The notes under the pieces were generated by a model that was not told the DNA's origin, did not search any database, and worked only from the letters and a program-made list of their open reading frames with translations. Source: Apostichopus japonicus (taxonomy: Eukaryota > Echinodermata > Holothuroidea > Aspidochirotida > Stichopodidae). From it: DNA of 64,000 bases. This document shows positions 41,901 to 54,600 of the stretch, piece after piece. The DNA lies in the NCBI RefSeq assembly GCF_037975245.1, contig NC_092578.1:1612001-1676000 (forward strand). The letters are read 5' to 3'. Both the position numbers and the translations under genes were made by a program. Numbering within the stretch: the first letter of the stretch is position 1; every line of letters starts with the position of its first letter.

Positions 41901-44900
41901 GATCTGTTGTTTGTAAAATTTAAATATATTTGCTTAGGAGCATCTGGTTTTCAGACATCTGTCAGTATTTTAGTTGTTAAGTCCAATCCTACCCCTCCTC
42001 CCATCCCTTCCCACCCTAACATGAACAATATGTCCAACCTCCATGGTTTTCTTTCATTTTGTTCATTCTCTTTGCAAGACTAGTGTATTGCACAATGCTA
42101 GACTCAAATTAATAAATTATTCCATTGTTGGATAAATCTTATAGAGACCTATAATCAGAAGTACTCTAGGTAGTATAAATTTTCCTAATTGAAGTCTTGT
42201 TCAACAGGTGCACGAATAAAGTCTTGTTCAACAGGTGCACAAATAATGCTGTGAAAAACTGTACTATTCTGTACATGTATGCAACTTCATGTATGTGAAC
42301 TGTACACATCCATGTACAGTATAGTCCTTGTACAGTACTCTAAAACCTCTCTGACAGACAAGTAGGTTGTTGTCTTACTTAAGTGCACCCTACAGGATTT
42401 GTGCGAGTTCTAATTTCTGACACTTCCTTTTTCCTTGCCATCTTGGATAATGACTTTCTATACTTATAGTCAATTCTCACCTTGATTAACATGGAAGGAT
42501 GTCACCCGCTCTTCCTCTGTCATTGACCTAACTTAGCATATATATACTAAAGATTCGTCAAATGCTCATCATTTCGTCTGCTAAAAATATGACGGAATGC
42601 TCGGCAGACGTGAATTTGTGATATGCTGTATGTGCAGAATTTTGTCAATTAGAATGCACTGTTAGGGTAGTGCATTCTGATTTGTCTTACTACAGTGTAA
42701 CAAGTATTATTTGCAAGGAAAGGAAGAAAAAGAAAAGAACAAAAATGTAAAGAGAAATTGAAACAAAAAACGAAATAACACCCAGTTTCACTACGTAGAC
42801 CTACTTAACTTTTTTGACTTAAACAAGTTTGTCTGTAGAAGTATGGGTAAATCTCTGATCGGAAAGGGAAGGGGGACTTCAAAAAGTGGTTGAAATTTAA
42901 AGGTTCGATAACTGGTACTTATTCATCCAATCAAATGGTGTCAATTGTAGGTTGATTTTAGGAACATTGCAGGTTGCCCCTGTAGGACAACCTAGAATTT
43001 TATTTAAAAAGTTTTCCAAACAGCACAATGGTTGTCCAACAAGTTAAATGTACACAGCACTTGAGTAGTGCCACGTAAGTACTGTACAGACTCTGTCACA
43101 TATTTGTGAGTCTGACTTACAGTACTCAAGTAATGTATTCACTGCCATCACATGACACCCTGGCAACCAATCAGCTCTTGGTGTAGAAACAGGCACTGGC
43201 TACTGTACTGTACTCAGCGTCTACTGTGAATACTCTGGACGTTTTGTAAGCATGCTGTAAACTTTGTCAGATGTCATCTCTAAAGTGTCACATTTAATTT
43301 GACTCGCATACCTGTAGTCGAATAAATTGTTTTCAATGTCAAACAGGGTGACATATCGTTATTTCTTTGAAGAATAATTCGTTCTTCCTTATAAATGCTT
43401 ATGGTATAATCAGTCAGATGGTTTATTGATCAATTTTTTGAAGTAATTGCACCTTTGTGTCCATTTGTTTTCCTTATTTTCAAGTGGGGATAAAAGCACT
43501 TTAATGGACAATTTTTTGTCTATTTTTATGCCTTTGTTGATCAATAATGTTTTTACGGATGCCATAAAATTGAATTACTCACCCATAGTCGATAGTTTTG
43601 AAGATGTTACAGTACAGTACGTATGTATCTGTGTAGTCACTGCATTTAACATAGTCAAATCAGTTCTTTGCCCACAGATATTTGTACCAGCCTGTAAGGT
43701 GTCCCTTCCAGTCTTCCCAAGAAATTAAATTAAAAATATTAATAAATTTAAATTTTGACAGTCTTGGTTATGATAATAACTGGTAGGGGTAAGACAGTTC
43801 TTCATTTTCAAGAACGGTACAAGGTGTGAACATCCATCATGTATTTCTACAGTACAGTATGTTTCAGTAGAGAGAATCTGAAATTATGAAATTTTTTGGG
43901 ACAGTGAAGCATGTTTCAGAAGAATTTGTATTTATGAAACTTATTGTGAGGAGATAGGTAAGTGAGTAGTGAAGTACTGTTAATACCCAGTTCAAGTGAG
44001 ATGTAGAGGGGGGGGGGAGGGGTTGGAGGGAGGGATAGAGGGAGGGGTCTTCTGTATTTTGCAGATTATCTTGAGACTATAGTTTGTTTTTTCCGTGTAT
44101 ATATTAATATTTTCATTTTTCAAACATTTCCTTTGTGCAGAAGATATATTTACACAAGAAAACAAGAGTAAGTAATTGAATGTGTGTTATGTACAGTTCG
44201 TATCCTTGGTACAGCCTATGGTATAATCAGTAACCCATTATTATTATTACTATGATTAATCCCAACTCTTTTTCATTTAATAATTTTTGTGCTTTTTCTT
44301 CTTTCTCTATCCTGGCCATAATGATCCAAAGCTGGACAATTTGCCTCTTGTTCTTGTCATATTATCCCAATGTTTCCCCGAAAATTGTAACATTCTTTTG
44401 TTCCGAATATTTTTAAGTGCACCTTTCGTTTTTAACAAAGAGTTCAAAGTTTTGTTAGTATGCAAATTAATATGATCCATTTCTCTACCTGAAATCTTTC
44501 CTTCCTCTCAATGAGATACCGTATATCAACAAAACATTTTGTTAAGTATATCTCTTAACAAATTAATGATTACATCTTCACTGAATGAAGCGTAATGTTC
44601 CTCTTTCTGCAAGACATATTCCATGTTAAAAGTTTCTGCATTTTCCAACCTTCATAAATCAACATTTTGAAACCTTTCCAAATTGGGCTTGCCAAAGTTC
44701 AAGAATTTGTGAAAGAAGACTACTGTACATGTATGTACAGAACTGGAGCTGCAGAAGTAGTGAAGTACTGTGTGCAGGCTGTGTGCACAGTATGGTGTGT
44801 ACAGGCCATACTGTATGTGCAGGCAATATGTGCAGTCTGGGTGTGTACAGTAGGCTGTGGGTGCAGGCTATGTGTGCAGTACTGTAAGCAAAGGCTATGT

Positions 44901-47900
44901 GTGCAGTACTGTGTGCCGACTGTGTGTGCAGGCTGTTTGCAGGCTGTGTGCAGGCGGTGTGTGTAGTACTGTGAGTGCAGGCTACAGTATGTGTTCAGTA
45001 CTGTCTGTGCAGACTGTCAGCTGTGTTTGCAGTGCTTTGAGTGCAGGCTGTGTGTGCAATATTGTGTGCAGGCTGTGTGTGCAGGCTGTGAGTGTAGTAC
45101 TGTGTGTGCAGTACTGTGTGTGCAGTACTGTGTGCAGTATTGTGTGTGAAGGCTGTGTATATAGTACTGTGTGTGTAGGCTGTGTGCAGGTTGAGTGTGT
45201 AGGCTGTATGTGCAGGCAATGCATGCAGTACTGTGTGTGGTGCAGGCTGTGTACAGGCTGTGTGTGTAGTACTGTGAGTGTAATGTGCAGGGAATAATTT
45301 GATGGGGAAGGGGGTTGTAAGTAGTTATATAGGTGAAACCTTGTGTGTAGATTTAATTATACTGTAGACCTATTATACTGCTTAAAATCAAATATGCATC
45401 AGAAAGTACAAATTTATGAGGAGGATCTCTAGATCTTCTCCCTTTACATAGGTGTCAGCTTTTACCTCAAAGATGCCACAGCCACACTCCTCATTTTTGA
45501 ATCCTACATTCCAACCCTGATAGCCTCCTTTACAGTTGTTATGCCACTTTATGTTACTTTTCCCAGTTGCACTACCCTTGATTGTTTGTTTGTGGTTGAG
45601 AGGGGGGAGGGAGGGGTGAGGGAGGGAGGGGGTCTAGTGGAATGAGATAATGTTGTTGTTTATCCCTTGCCAATGTGGAGCAGTCCAACTAACGATGTGA
45701 CTGTCTTTTCACCCAAGTGTACTGTAATTGGGAGGCAAGAAGAAATATTGTTCTGGGTGCAACGTTCTTTCTACATTTATATTACAAAGTTACGTCTTTA
45801 TGACAAATTTTCTGCCCCATTCTCCCGGTTTTATCCTGAGTTGCTGCACCAATATGTGTTTTAATGTAATATTGCCCGTAGCATGGAATGTTTGTAAATG
45901 TCTCTGCATGAATATGTTGAAATAAAAAAGTATGAGCCCAAGGGAATGTTAATTCAAATTATTGTCATCTTCTTTGGTGAGAAACAGTCCTGATTCTCCT
46001 GAATGTTGATTGAAATTGAAAGTAATTCATAAATTGCTATACACACAATATTGTGAATTATTCAAATGATACAATGATGTGAATATTCATGAATATAAAA
46101 GTGGAGCTCAGTACCTTGTTCATTATGGGGATGTTGGGGGGGGGGGGGGTTAGGGGTGGGCTTTAAGGTAAAAGGAGAGATCAGACCAGTCATTTACAAT
46201 TTGACTTTCAGTAATCAAATCTTATTCATAGTGATGGAAAATGAAAGTCTGTTCATGAATGCAGACCTTCTTTTTTAAAATCCAAAATCTCTGTAACCAG
46301 AAAGGAGAGAGAGAATGGGCTATCACCTGGCAGGCAATGAACTGCTAAATGTTACTACAGACAGTAGGCTTTGCAGGTTTGGTTGATGACAAGATGTCAT
46401 TAATTATTAATTTTTATTTTACTGTATGTCAGTACAGGAAACCCAATTCTCTCTTTCCGGCTTTCTATATACAATTTATTCAACTAGTAATCTACACAGT
46501 CTACAGCTTGGCAAAACTTTAATTAGCATCGTACAGTAGGTACAGTAGTTTCACTTAAATTGCACAATCAAGTCACAGTGTGAATTTCAATTACTGTAGA
46601 ACCTTTCGTCGTAGTATTGACTTGAATTGGGACTGTAACTTATTGGAGTAGCCTCCCCCCCCCAAATATATGCAGAATATGATCTGTAGAATTGAAATCC
46701 CATATGGTGAGACACTTGTCCCAACTGGTACGGGCACTTGTAATTTACATGTTCAGGAAGTCAATAATATATCTTATTTATTAGATCTATACATATGTTC
46801 TTTTGGATAGATGACATGGGGACTACGTATACACATGAAATTGTAAATTGGAATGAGTGTTTAGAATTGAGACAGATTAATGATACTTTTGTACTGCATT
46901 GTGCAGTTACTGTATTCAATACTGTATGTCAGTACACGTGTACTGTAGGGTACAGTAATAGATCTGTGCAATATTGAAAGATGTATGATTTTGGCACTGA
47001 ACTAGTACAATACACAATAATACAATACAAATGGAAAGAGAGAGATACAGTACTGCACATGTATCATTATTGAACATAACATGCATACTTAAGTTTGATA
47101 GTTACAAAACATGATGTACAGATGTACCACATACTGTATGCATTGAAACTTTCGTCCCGATTTCATTTCCTGATGTGTGTTTTAACTCAAGATGTTTATA
47201 GTCTTGGTTTTACTTGAGGACATGCCATACTACCTTTTCTATAGTTGACATCCATTGGATTGATCTGCATCACTGGTTCAAATATTCTTCCCTGGATGGT
47301 GTGTCGGCTCAAACATTTACTTTTTGTGCTAAATGTTGTTCTGATGGTCCATTGGTCCAAACAGTCAATGATAGGATGATATCAGAAAGTCAGCAATGAG
47401 ATCATTTGGTTAAGAAACTGCATTAAATTTATCTAGTCATGCTGCACTCACGTACTGTACTGTAAAATTTACATTTAACCAACAGAGCAGGAGTTACATT
47501 ACATATATACACTGTAAATCCATGACATCAAATATGTTTGCCATTACAGTATAAGTATACATAGCATGGTTTGAAATGACACTGCAACAAAACGGCGTAA
47601 GTAAACCACTGGCTTGTCCACTACAAATCATTATTAGTATGGACCAATGAATTTTCAGACTAATGAGCCTACATTTATAGCCGAACATGTTATTAAAGGT
47701 GAACATGTTGTTGTAGGTGAACATGTTATTATAGGTGAACATGTTGTTATAGGTGACAATGTTGTTATAGGTCTACATGTTGTTATAGGTGAACATGTTG
47801 TTATAGGTGAACATGTTGTTATAGGTGAACATGTTGTTATAGGTGAACATGTTGTTTTAGGTGAACATGTTGTTATAGGTGAATATGTTGTTATAGGTGA

Positions 47901-50900
47901 ATATGTTGTTATAGGTGAACATTTTGTTATAGGTGAACATGTTGTTATAGGTATACATGTTGTTATAGGTGAACATGTTGTTATAGGTATACATGTTGTT
48001 ATAGGTGACCATGTTGTTATAGGTCTTCATGTTGTTATATGTCAATATTTTGTTATAGGTCAATATGTTGTTATTAGTCAATATATTGTTATATATCATG
48101 TTGGACTGCTGGACATTTGGACCATTGAGTGTTTGGATCCAGTGGTTGTTATCATATAGATTGCATTTATGTAACAGCCCTGGAAATGGAAGCTCAGAGC
48201 AGTCTCAGTAGTATAAGAGATTCCTAAAATCTGTTGAAGTCTGCTACTGGATCAGGACTGTGCTGTGGATATCGGTTGTGCATCGTCTAATTTCCTGCAT
48301 CCTAGACGTCGGAAAGTCAGTCAAAATGGTCCCTCTTCTTTTGCTGGACAGTTCTAAGCATGCACTACTGCATGCTCAAGTAGAAGCAACAAAAGTATTG
48401 ATATATAAGTTATCGGATAATATCCTTGATGTAATGAAAATATTATCTATTCGTCTAATGCAAACTGTTTCTTGCCAAAAATATGATTCAGTGTTTGAGG
48501 TTCAATTTAGAACAAGCAGAAATCATTGCCAAGAAAGTGGCACGGTTGATGTGAACTTCTGTCTGATTGGATGTTTAATGTTATATAGTTTTGTACATGA
48601 CGTGTAAAGAAACAAACTTTCACAGTAGCCTACAGTATCATTCTCGTAAGCACTTTGTCAAAAGCAATGCTGCCAGGCTGCGTGGGACATGCTTATTTTG
48701 ATGTCCCACGCTTATTTTGTGATCCACGTTTCACCACAACAGGCAATGCTGGTCCTTTGTGAGATAGATTCAGCACTTGATTCTGCTATTAGTTTGTTTG
48801 ACAAACTGCCCTAAAGTGTTCTTTTAACGTACAGTAAATATGGATGTTGATGAAATAAAACAGTATTGTCAATTTTGATTTTTGTGTGTGTGGATACACC
48901 TACAGTACAGTAAAGCACAGTAGGTGGAACAAATGATGAACTGCCTTTGGGATGTTTATGTTAATGTTAGGAAAGTATTTGGCCTCAATTTGGAAAGTAA
49001 AAGCTGGTGACTAATAGTTTCCTTCCTTGAAAGTTTTCGTAGGTACCGTCATACATGCTGTTGTATTGGTTATACTTCCTTGCCAAAACCCAAGGCAGGA
49101 TAATGACGTGGACCACATTCGGTGAATTGTTTTGTGGCTACTATATACCAAAAAGATGGTAACATTTTAACATTACACCATGATTATATAGTGTACGCAC
49201 ATACATGATGGGAGAATTTGAACTTTCCCCATGAGAGGATTCATCTTTGCAAAAGTACCCAACTTCAACTGTTGTAAAACCAAACTGGTTTTTTGACCAG
49301 AATTAACTCTGAAATTTGTAAAGACCTTTAAATGTTACACTTGGATACATGTATGAACACCTCTACTTCGACCTGTTGAAAGTTTCATGTTTAAGTAGCT
49401 TTTTGAGCTTGATCGATTTTTTCCCCATTCCTTTCAGGAGGGGGTGGGGGAGGGGTAAGATGTTTAGATTTAAGCCATATATACTGAAAGAGGGGTATCA
49501 TATGGGTTAATCCATGACCCTGTGGTTACCAACATCTGTGGGGAAAATGCATTGTTAGAATGAAAGAAAATGTTGTTTCCACCTTAACTACCATATATTC
49601 ATTAACGATATAAACAACAGCATTTGCTATACTTTTATTACGTCGCGCATTGCGTACATGTATGAGTAACATGCATTGATTAAACACGACCAGCGTATAT
49701 GTGTTATGTATAATAAACCAGAGTAAATGAATACAACAAAGCAGGTGTCACATTTTTGGTTTTGTACCCATGTCCTATAAAGATAGCAAACATAGCCTAG
49801 CGAGGCCTACATTATGCCATACTGTTTTTACAGCAGTATAACAGTAAAGTGAAACTGCACTAAACAGAAAACATGATACTGGATTCATATGTTTGCATAC
49901 TGTGTGACTGACACTTCAAAGTTCAAAGTCTTGGTACAGTAGTAGTAAATGTAGCCAGGTAATATACCACAACACCTCTCCCATTATGCTGTGTATTAAT
50001 AGCAAGTTATCAAAAGGCAGTAAAAAAAATATATTAAAAAAAACCTCCATCAGTAACAGCAAGCTATATAAATAGTTTGCGATGAAGGAAAGGATACCGT
50101 TATGATAGCCCTCTTGAATTTGTTAGATTGTCGAAACAATTCTGCATTTTTGATGTACAGTAAGAGTGCCAGAAATAACTTAAAGGCATTGAAGAATCGC
50201 CCTAAACTGCATGCGGCCATCTGAAGAAGTTAACTTTCTGTTGCTTGCAAGTGACGTTTTGTTTGTGTCGCTAAAAAATGCAGACAGTAATGAAACGTGA
50301 TACCTTGTTATATGTACAGTAGCTGGACCTGAGATGTCCATCGCTGTATCGTTTGTATACTGTGCTGTGGGTATTACCGCAGCTGTATGTACTGACTGTA
50401 CACTATTGTCTAATTACCGACGGTAGCAAGCCGTGTGTGTATTTTCTGGGATCGATGGTGGTGTTTAACACTTCTGTTACACCTCATTCGAAAACTAGCT
50501 CAAATTACAGGCATAAGACGTTTCTTTTTGCGCGAGTCTTCACACCCTTTAAGATTGCTCATATCAGGGAGCTGCTACTCTAAGTAGCAGCTCCCTCCTC
50601 GTACTGTATAGGTCTGTATATATGGTACAGTAGATATGTAAATATGAAGAGTAACATCACTTTAATATATATGCACCTTTGGAGGATAAAACTGTCACTT
50701 TTTTGGACAATGGCAAACTTTGTTTATCAGGTGTCCTGTAATCACCTATAGTGAGTTGGGGGAGCAGTGTACAGTTGAATACTAGAGTGGAACGGTGGTA
50801 CATTGCATGCAGAGGAGAAGATTTGACATTTCATTTCAGCATTTTTGAAATTTTATGATCAAAATCTTTCAGCAGGTGGATTACATGTACTGTTATAACC

Positions 50901-51619
50901 TCAGGAGGTGAAGCTGTGTGAACATTGTAACCCTTCTGGCAATATCAGGTTAAATAGAAACATTCTACATTTTTTGGATCTGTATGTCTTTTACAAAGTA
51001 CAAAGTGCGATAGAGTACAACTGGTGTAAGACCTTTGTAAACATTACATATGTATCAAGAGTCAAGATATTGTGGGATGAGGAAGAGGGGATATTTGGAG
51101 GGGGGGGGGGAAAGGGGAGAAGAGGTGGATGATATTGATTATAGGCCTTTTTGCTAAAGGAAACAGGTTTTGCTACAATCTTAGTGTGAAAACCTGAGCA
51201 AGGTAATCAATTTTGTCACTTATTTGTGAAAGAATGAATCCCTCAGGTTAGGATACAGAAAGTAGTTCGAAGAAGCGGTCACTGGGAGGTTACCATCTTG
51301 AAAACGAAAGAGAAACTGGAACTATCTTCTTTTTATTTATGTTGAATGATGGCAGTGTAAACCTCCACTAAACTCCATTTCCTTCCATGGGTGTCTGTCA
51401 TTAGTTCTGTTTAGACCTGTGTAGATCTTATTGTTTGCAGAGAAGTTTCATCGATATTAACCCATCACTCGAGGAGGTTAACACTCTCAGCTTAAAACAT
51501 TGGATCAACTGTCATTTTCGAGGCAGCTACAATACTTTTGTACATGTACAACACAGTACAGAAGGCCTAGTGTGAACTTACAGCTGGAGTTAATTGGCTA
51601 ACAACAGTTGTATAGTTTC

Positions 51620-51674
<55 letters not shown>

Positions 51675-54600
51675 GATAGATATATATATTTTTATGAAAA
51701 GTTCTACTTTTGGAGAATAAGCAGGGTGACAGAAAACTTCTAATAAACAAGAAACAGTCACAAAAAATAGAAAGAGAACATTAAGAGCAAAGGAACAGAT
51801 CGGAAAAAGAAAAGCTGCATGGATGGATCATTTTATGAATCCTCATCTGTTTTAGTCTAAGATGGACAAAATATAGTATTAAGTGTCTCTAAAAACACAG
51901 TGTGATAATTGTACAAAAAATGATGCGATTGATGCGTTCAAAACAGTTGATATGGCGGACACATGTTCAGTTGTGGTCTGCTGGTAAACAGGTGGACTGA
52001 TCGCGATTAAACCATTTTGTCTAGTAGCTCATTAATACTCATTACTGTAAGCATAAAAATTACTGTAAACATCTGTGAGTACTAACATGAAGATAGTGTG
52101 CGTGAGTCATATTACATATGTGGTAAACAGTCCATCAAGGGTAACAGAATACACCCCAAGCCAAGGTCACTTTGAGGTAAAATAAAGCATACAATTACAT
52201 TACATTACAAATGTTCCGTTCCAATTTTTTTACGAGAATAACTTGAGGAGGGAGGGAGGGTAGAAGGGGGGGGGAGGGGTGGAGGGGATAGAAAGACAAT
52301 CATTTTGATAGAGATGTGTGCTTTATTCGTTATGTATTACTAATTCTTTTTGTATTTTTTCCCCCTTTACAGCTGCTAGCCCTTGCAATGATGCCAAGAC
52401 ATGTGGGGCCTGTATCGTGTTGGACCCGTCCTGTGGCTGGTGCACACAAGGAGTATGTCTCTTTTCCCTATTTTGAATTTGGTCAAGGGAGGGGGTAGGG
52501 GAAAAGTGGGAGAAATATCCTTTAGTTTGAAATGATGTACCACAGAGGTTTACAAAGACAAAGAAGATTCAGTTCAAATTTAGTAGCATGTTTTTTCCAG
52601 TGCCCTTGGGCACTGTGTCAAAATTAGGAAACTAAAGGGGCTGCAGCCTAATGCACTGAAGGGGCTGCAGCCTAATGCAGCCAGGCTGTGTAGGATTATA
52701 TTCTTTTCTGCCATACTGTTTCACACAATAGGCAGAAAGCATCGATCTGTAGTAAACAGCTACTTTTAGAGGAAAGAAATGATAGTTCTCAAGTTATACT
52801 ACATATAATATTTTTCGAGCTCTTTAGCAGTATCTTGTTCTTTAGTGCTTGAAAGTTTTGTTTTTGTTATATTGGATACTGTTAAGATGGCAGACTTTAT
52901 GTCGTTTTAGTGAAACCAGATACGATGTTCCTGGAAACATATAAGGATGTCTGTTTACCTGCTGGTACCTGCAGAATTTGGAGCCGTGTCTTTTCAGTGA
53001 AGTTTGTTGTGTGATAGCTTTCATTGTAATGTGAGATGTCGTCTTTGAGTTAGTTTGACCTGAAAGGATTGGGCTTCAATCGTCTCTGACCGAAAGCGGA
53101 TACGGAGTTGACATATTGAGAAGCAGAACGTTTTCATCAATGGAATGTCCTTATGGTGTTCAGAATTCTGTTTAATTATTACAGCTTTCTGAGAAGTTTG
53201 TGGAGGAAGTCCTTACTTACTTCGCTCCCCGCTTACCTGTCTCCCCACAACCTTAGCACCCTATTCTACCGTGTCTAGTATGCCCTGGTAATCTTTTAAC
53301 ACTGTGCACCCTCAGTGACCGGTCATACCCGTGGGGAGACAAGTAATCGGGTCACTCGTAAATATATAAACCAGTAAGTTTTATAATAACTAAAATACAA
53401 GTCCCTAGAGTGTTATCGTTAAATTTTTGGATAAAGCGTCGACTCCATTGACGTGACAGATTTTCTCCAAAATGTTTACGTTGAATTTGAAACATGTCCT
53501 AGCGGATATTTGATTGAATTAAACTTCCACAGACTCTTCTGAAACTTTACCTTGTTATTATCTTGTTATTCCCTGTGGCATTTATAGTCAATTTGTTTGC
53601 TTGTGGAATGTTTGCCGGCAGTTGGTATATCAAATGAATGAAAAATAGACCTTTCATTCTGAAGAATACCACATAGCCGTGGAGACAATTTGATGATGGC
53701 AAACCTCAAAACTGGCAGTTATTAAAGGACATTAGAAGTTCTGCACCTCAGGGTAGATCTATTAAAAGGAACCACTAAACCTTGGCTATTATGTTTAAAT
53801 AGTGCAAAACTTATGACTGATAGTGACCCACCTTCAAAGTTCAGGAAATGAATGGACATGATATGTAATGTTGTACTGGTACCATGAGGGGGGTTATGCG
53901 GTTATCTTTAGGTGGGGGTGAAGTATATATTTTGGGATTGGTTGAATAAATTAGTTTAAGAAGGAAGTGGGGATGTGTGACCAGACAAGCATTCGGGAAG
54001 TGATGGCGTGGTTGAAGAAATAAGTATCGGTAGAAGTTGGAAAAATGCAAAGTTGCTAAAAAGTCTTGGAAAGATACAAGAAGTATCCACGGTTTGGATA
54101 GGACTGGAAAGGATGAAGGAGCTGATGTGGAGGGGGAGGGAAGGGTGGGCAGGGTGGGGGGAAGCATGAAATGCTGGCAGTGGTAGCACTCATCAAGTGT
54201 TTCACACTTAATAGCCACATTATAACTGAATGAAATTTTGAATCACATTAGTCTGTACTTAAAAAAATATTAATAATATTAATAAATATTTCCTTTTGAA
54301 AGTATGAGTCATCATTGTCGTCTTTTAATGTTATTCACAATTTTTACTCAGAACTTCACAGATACCGGCAGTCCTAGATGTGACACCATTCCAAATCTCC
54401 GTATGCAAGGATGCAGTGAATATACAAGTCCTAATAGTTCTTATACGATTGATTTGGTAACTATTTTTTTTTAGTTTCATTAAATATACAAGTCCAAATA
54501 GTTCTTATCATATTGATTTGGTTCCTGTAAAACTTGTTTCTCACCTCAACAATCAAATTGTTGATGTAAATTGACGACAGTAAATTGATGTCGCAAAAAG

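Larger units (their letters stand above)
36063..52372 (+). other. Integrin intron 1, about 16.3 kb
   Basis: Separates the signal-peptide exon from the PSI exon. No other gene recognised. It is packed with minisatellites, tandem duplications, SINE-like fragments, G-rich runs on the plus strand (near 41330, 44005-44048, 45600-45635, 49438, 51100, 52240) and an unusual density of TACAGTA/TACTGTA. The large size and position are typical for a first intron holding regulatory elements, which I cannot identify individually. Confidence 0.7.

Noticed and set aside
44667-45297. Cys-rich plus-strand and His/Thr-rich minus-strand open frames as secreted proteins
   Set aside because: They are translations of the GT-rich minisatellite in several frames, so the amino-acid bias comes from the repeat.
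48260-48607. 115-codon plus-strand frame after the hexapeptide array
   Set aside because: No motif or splice signal; inside integrin intron 1.
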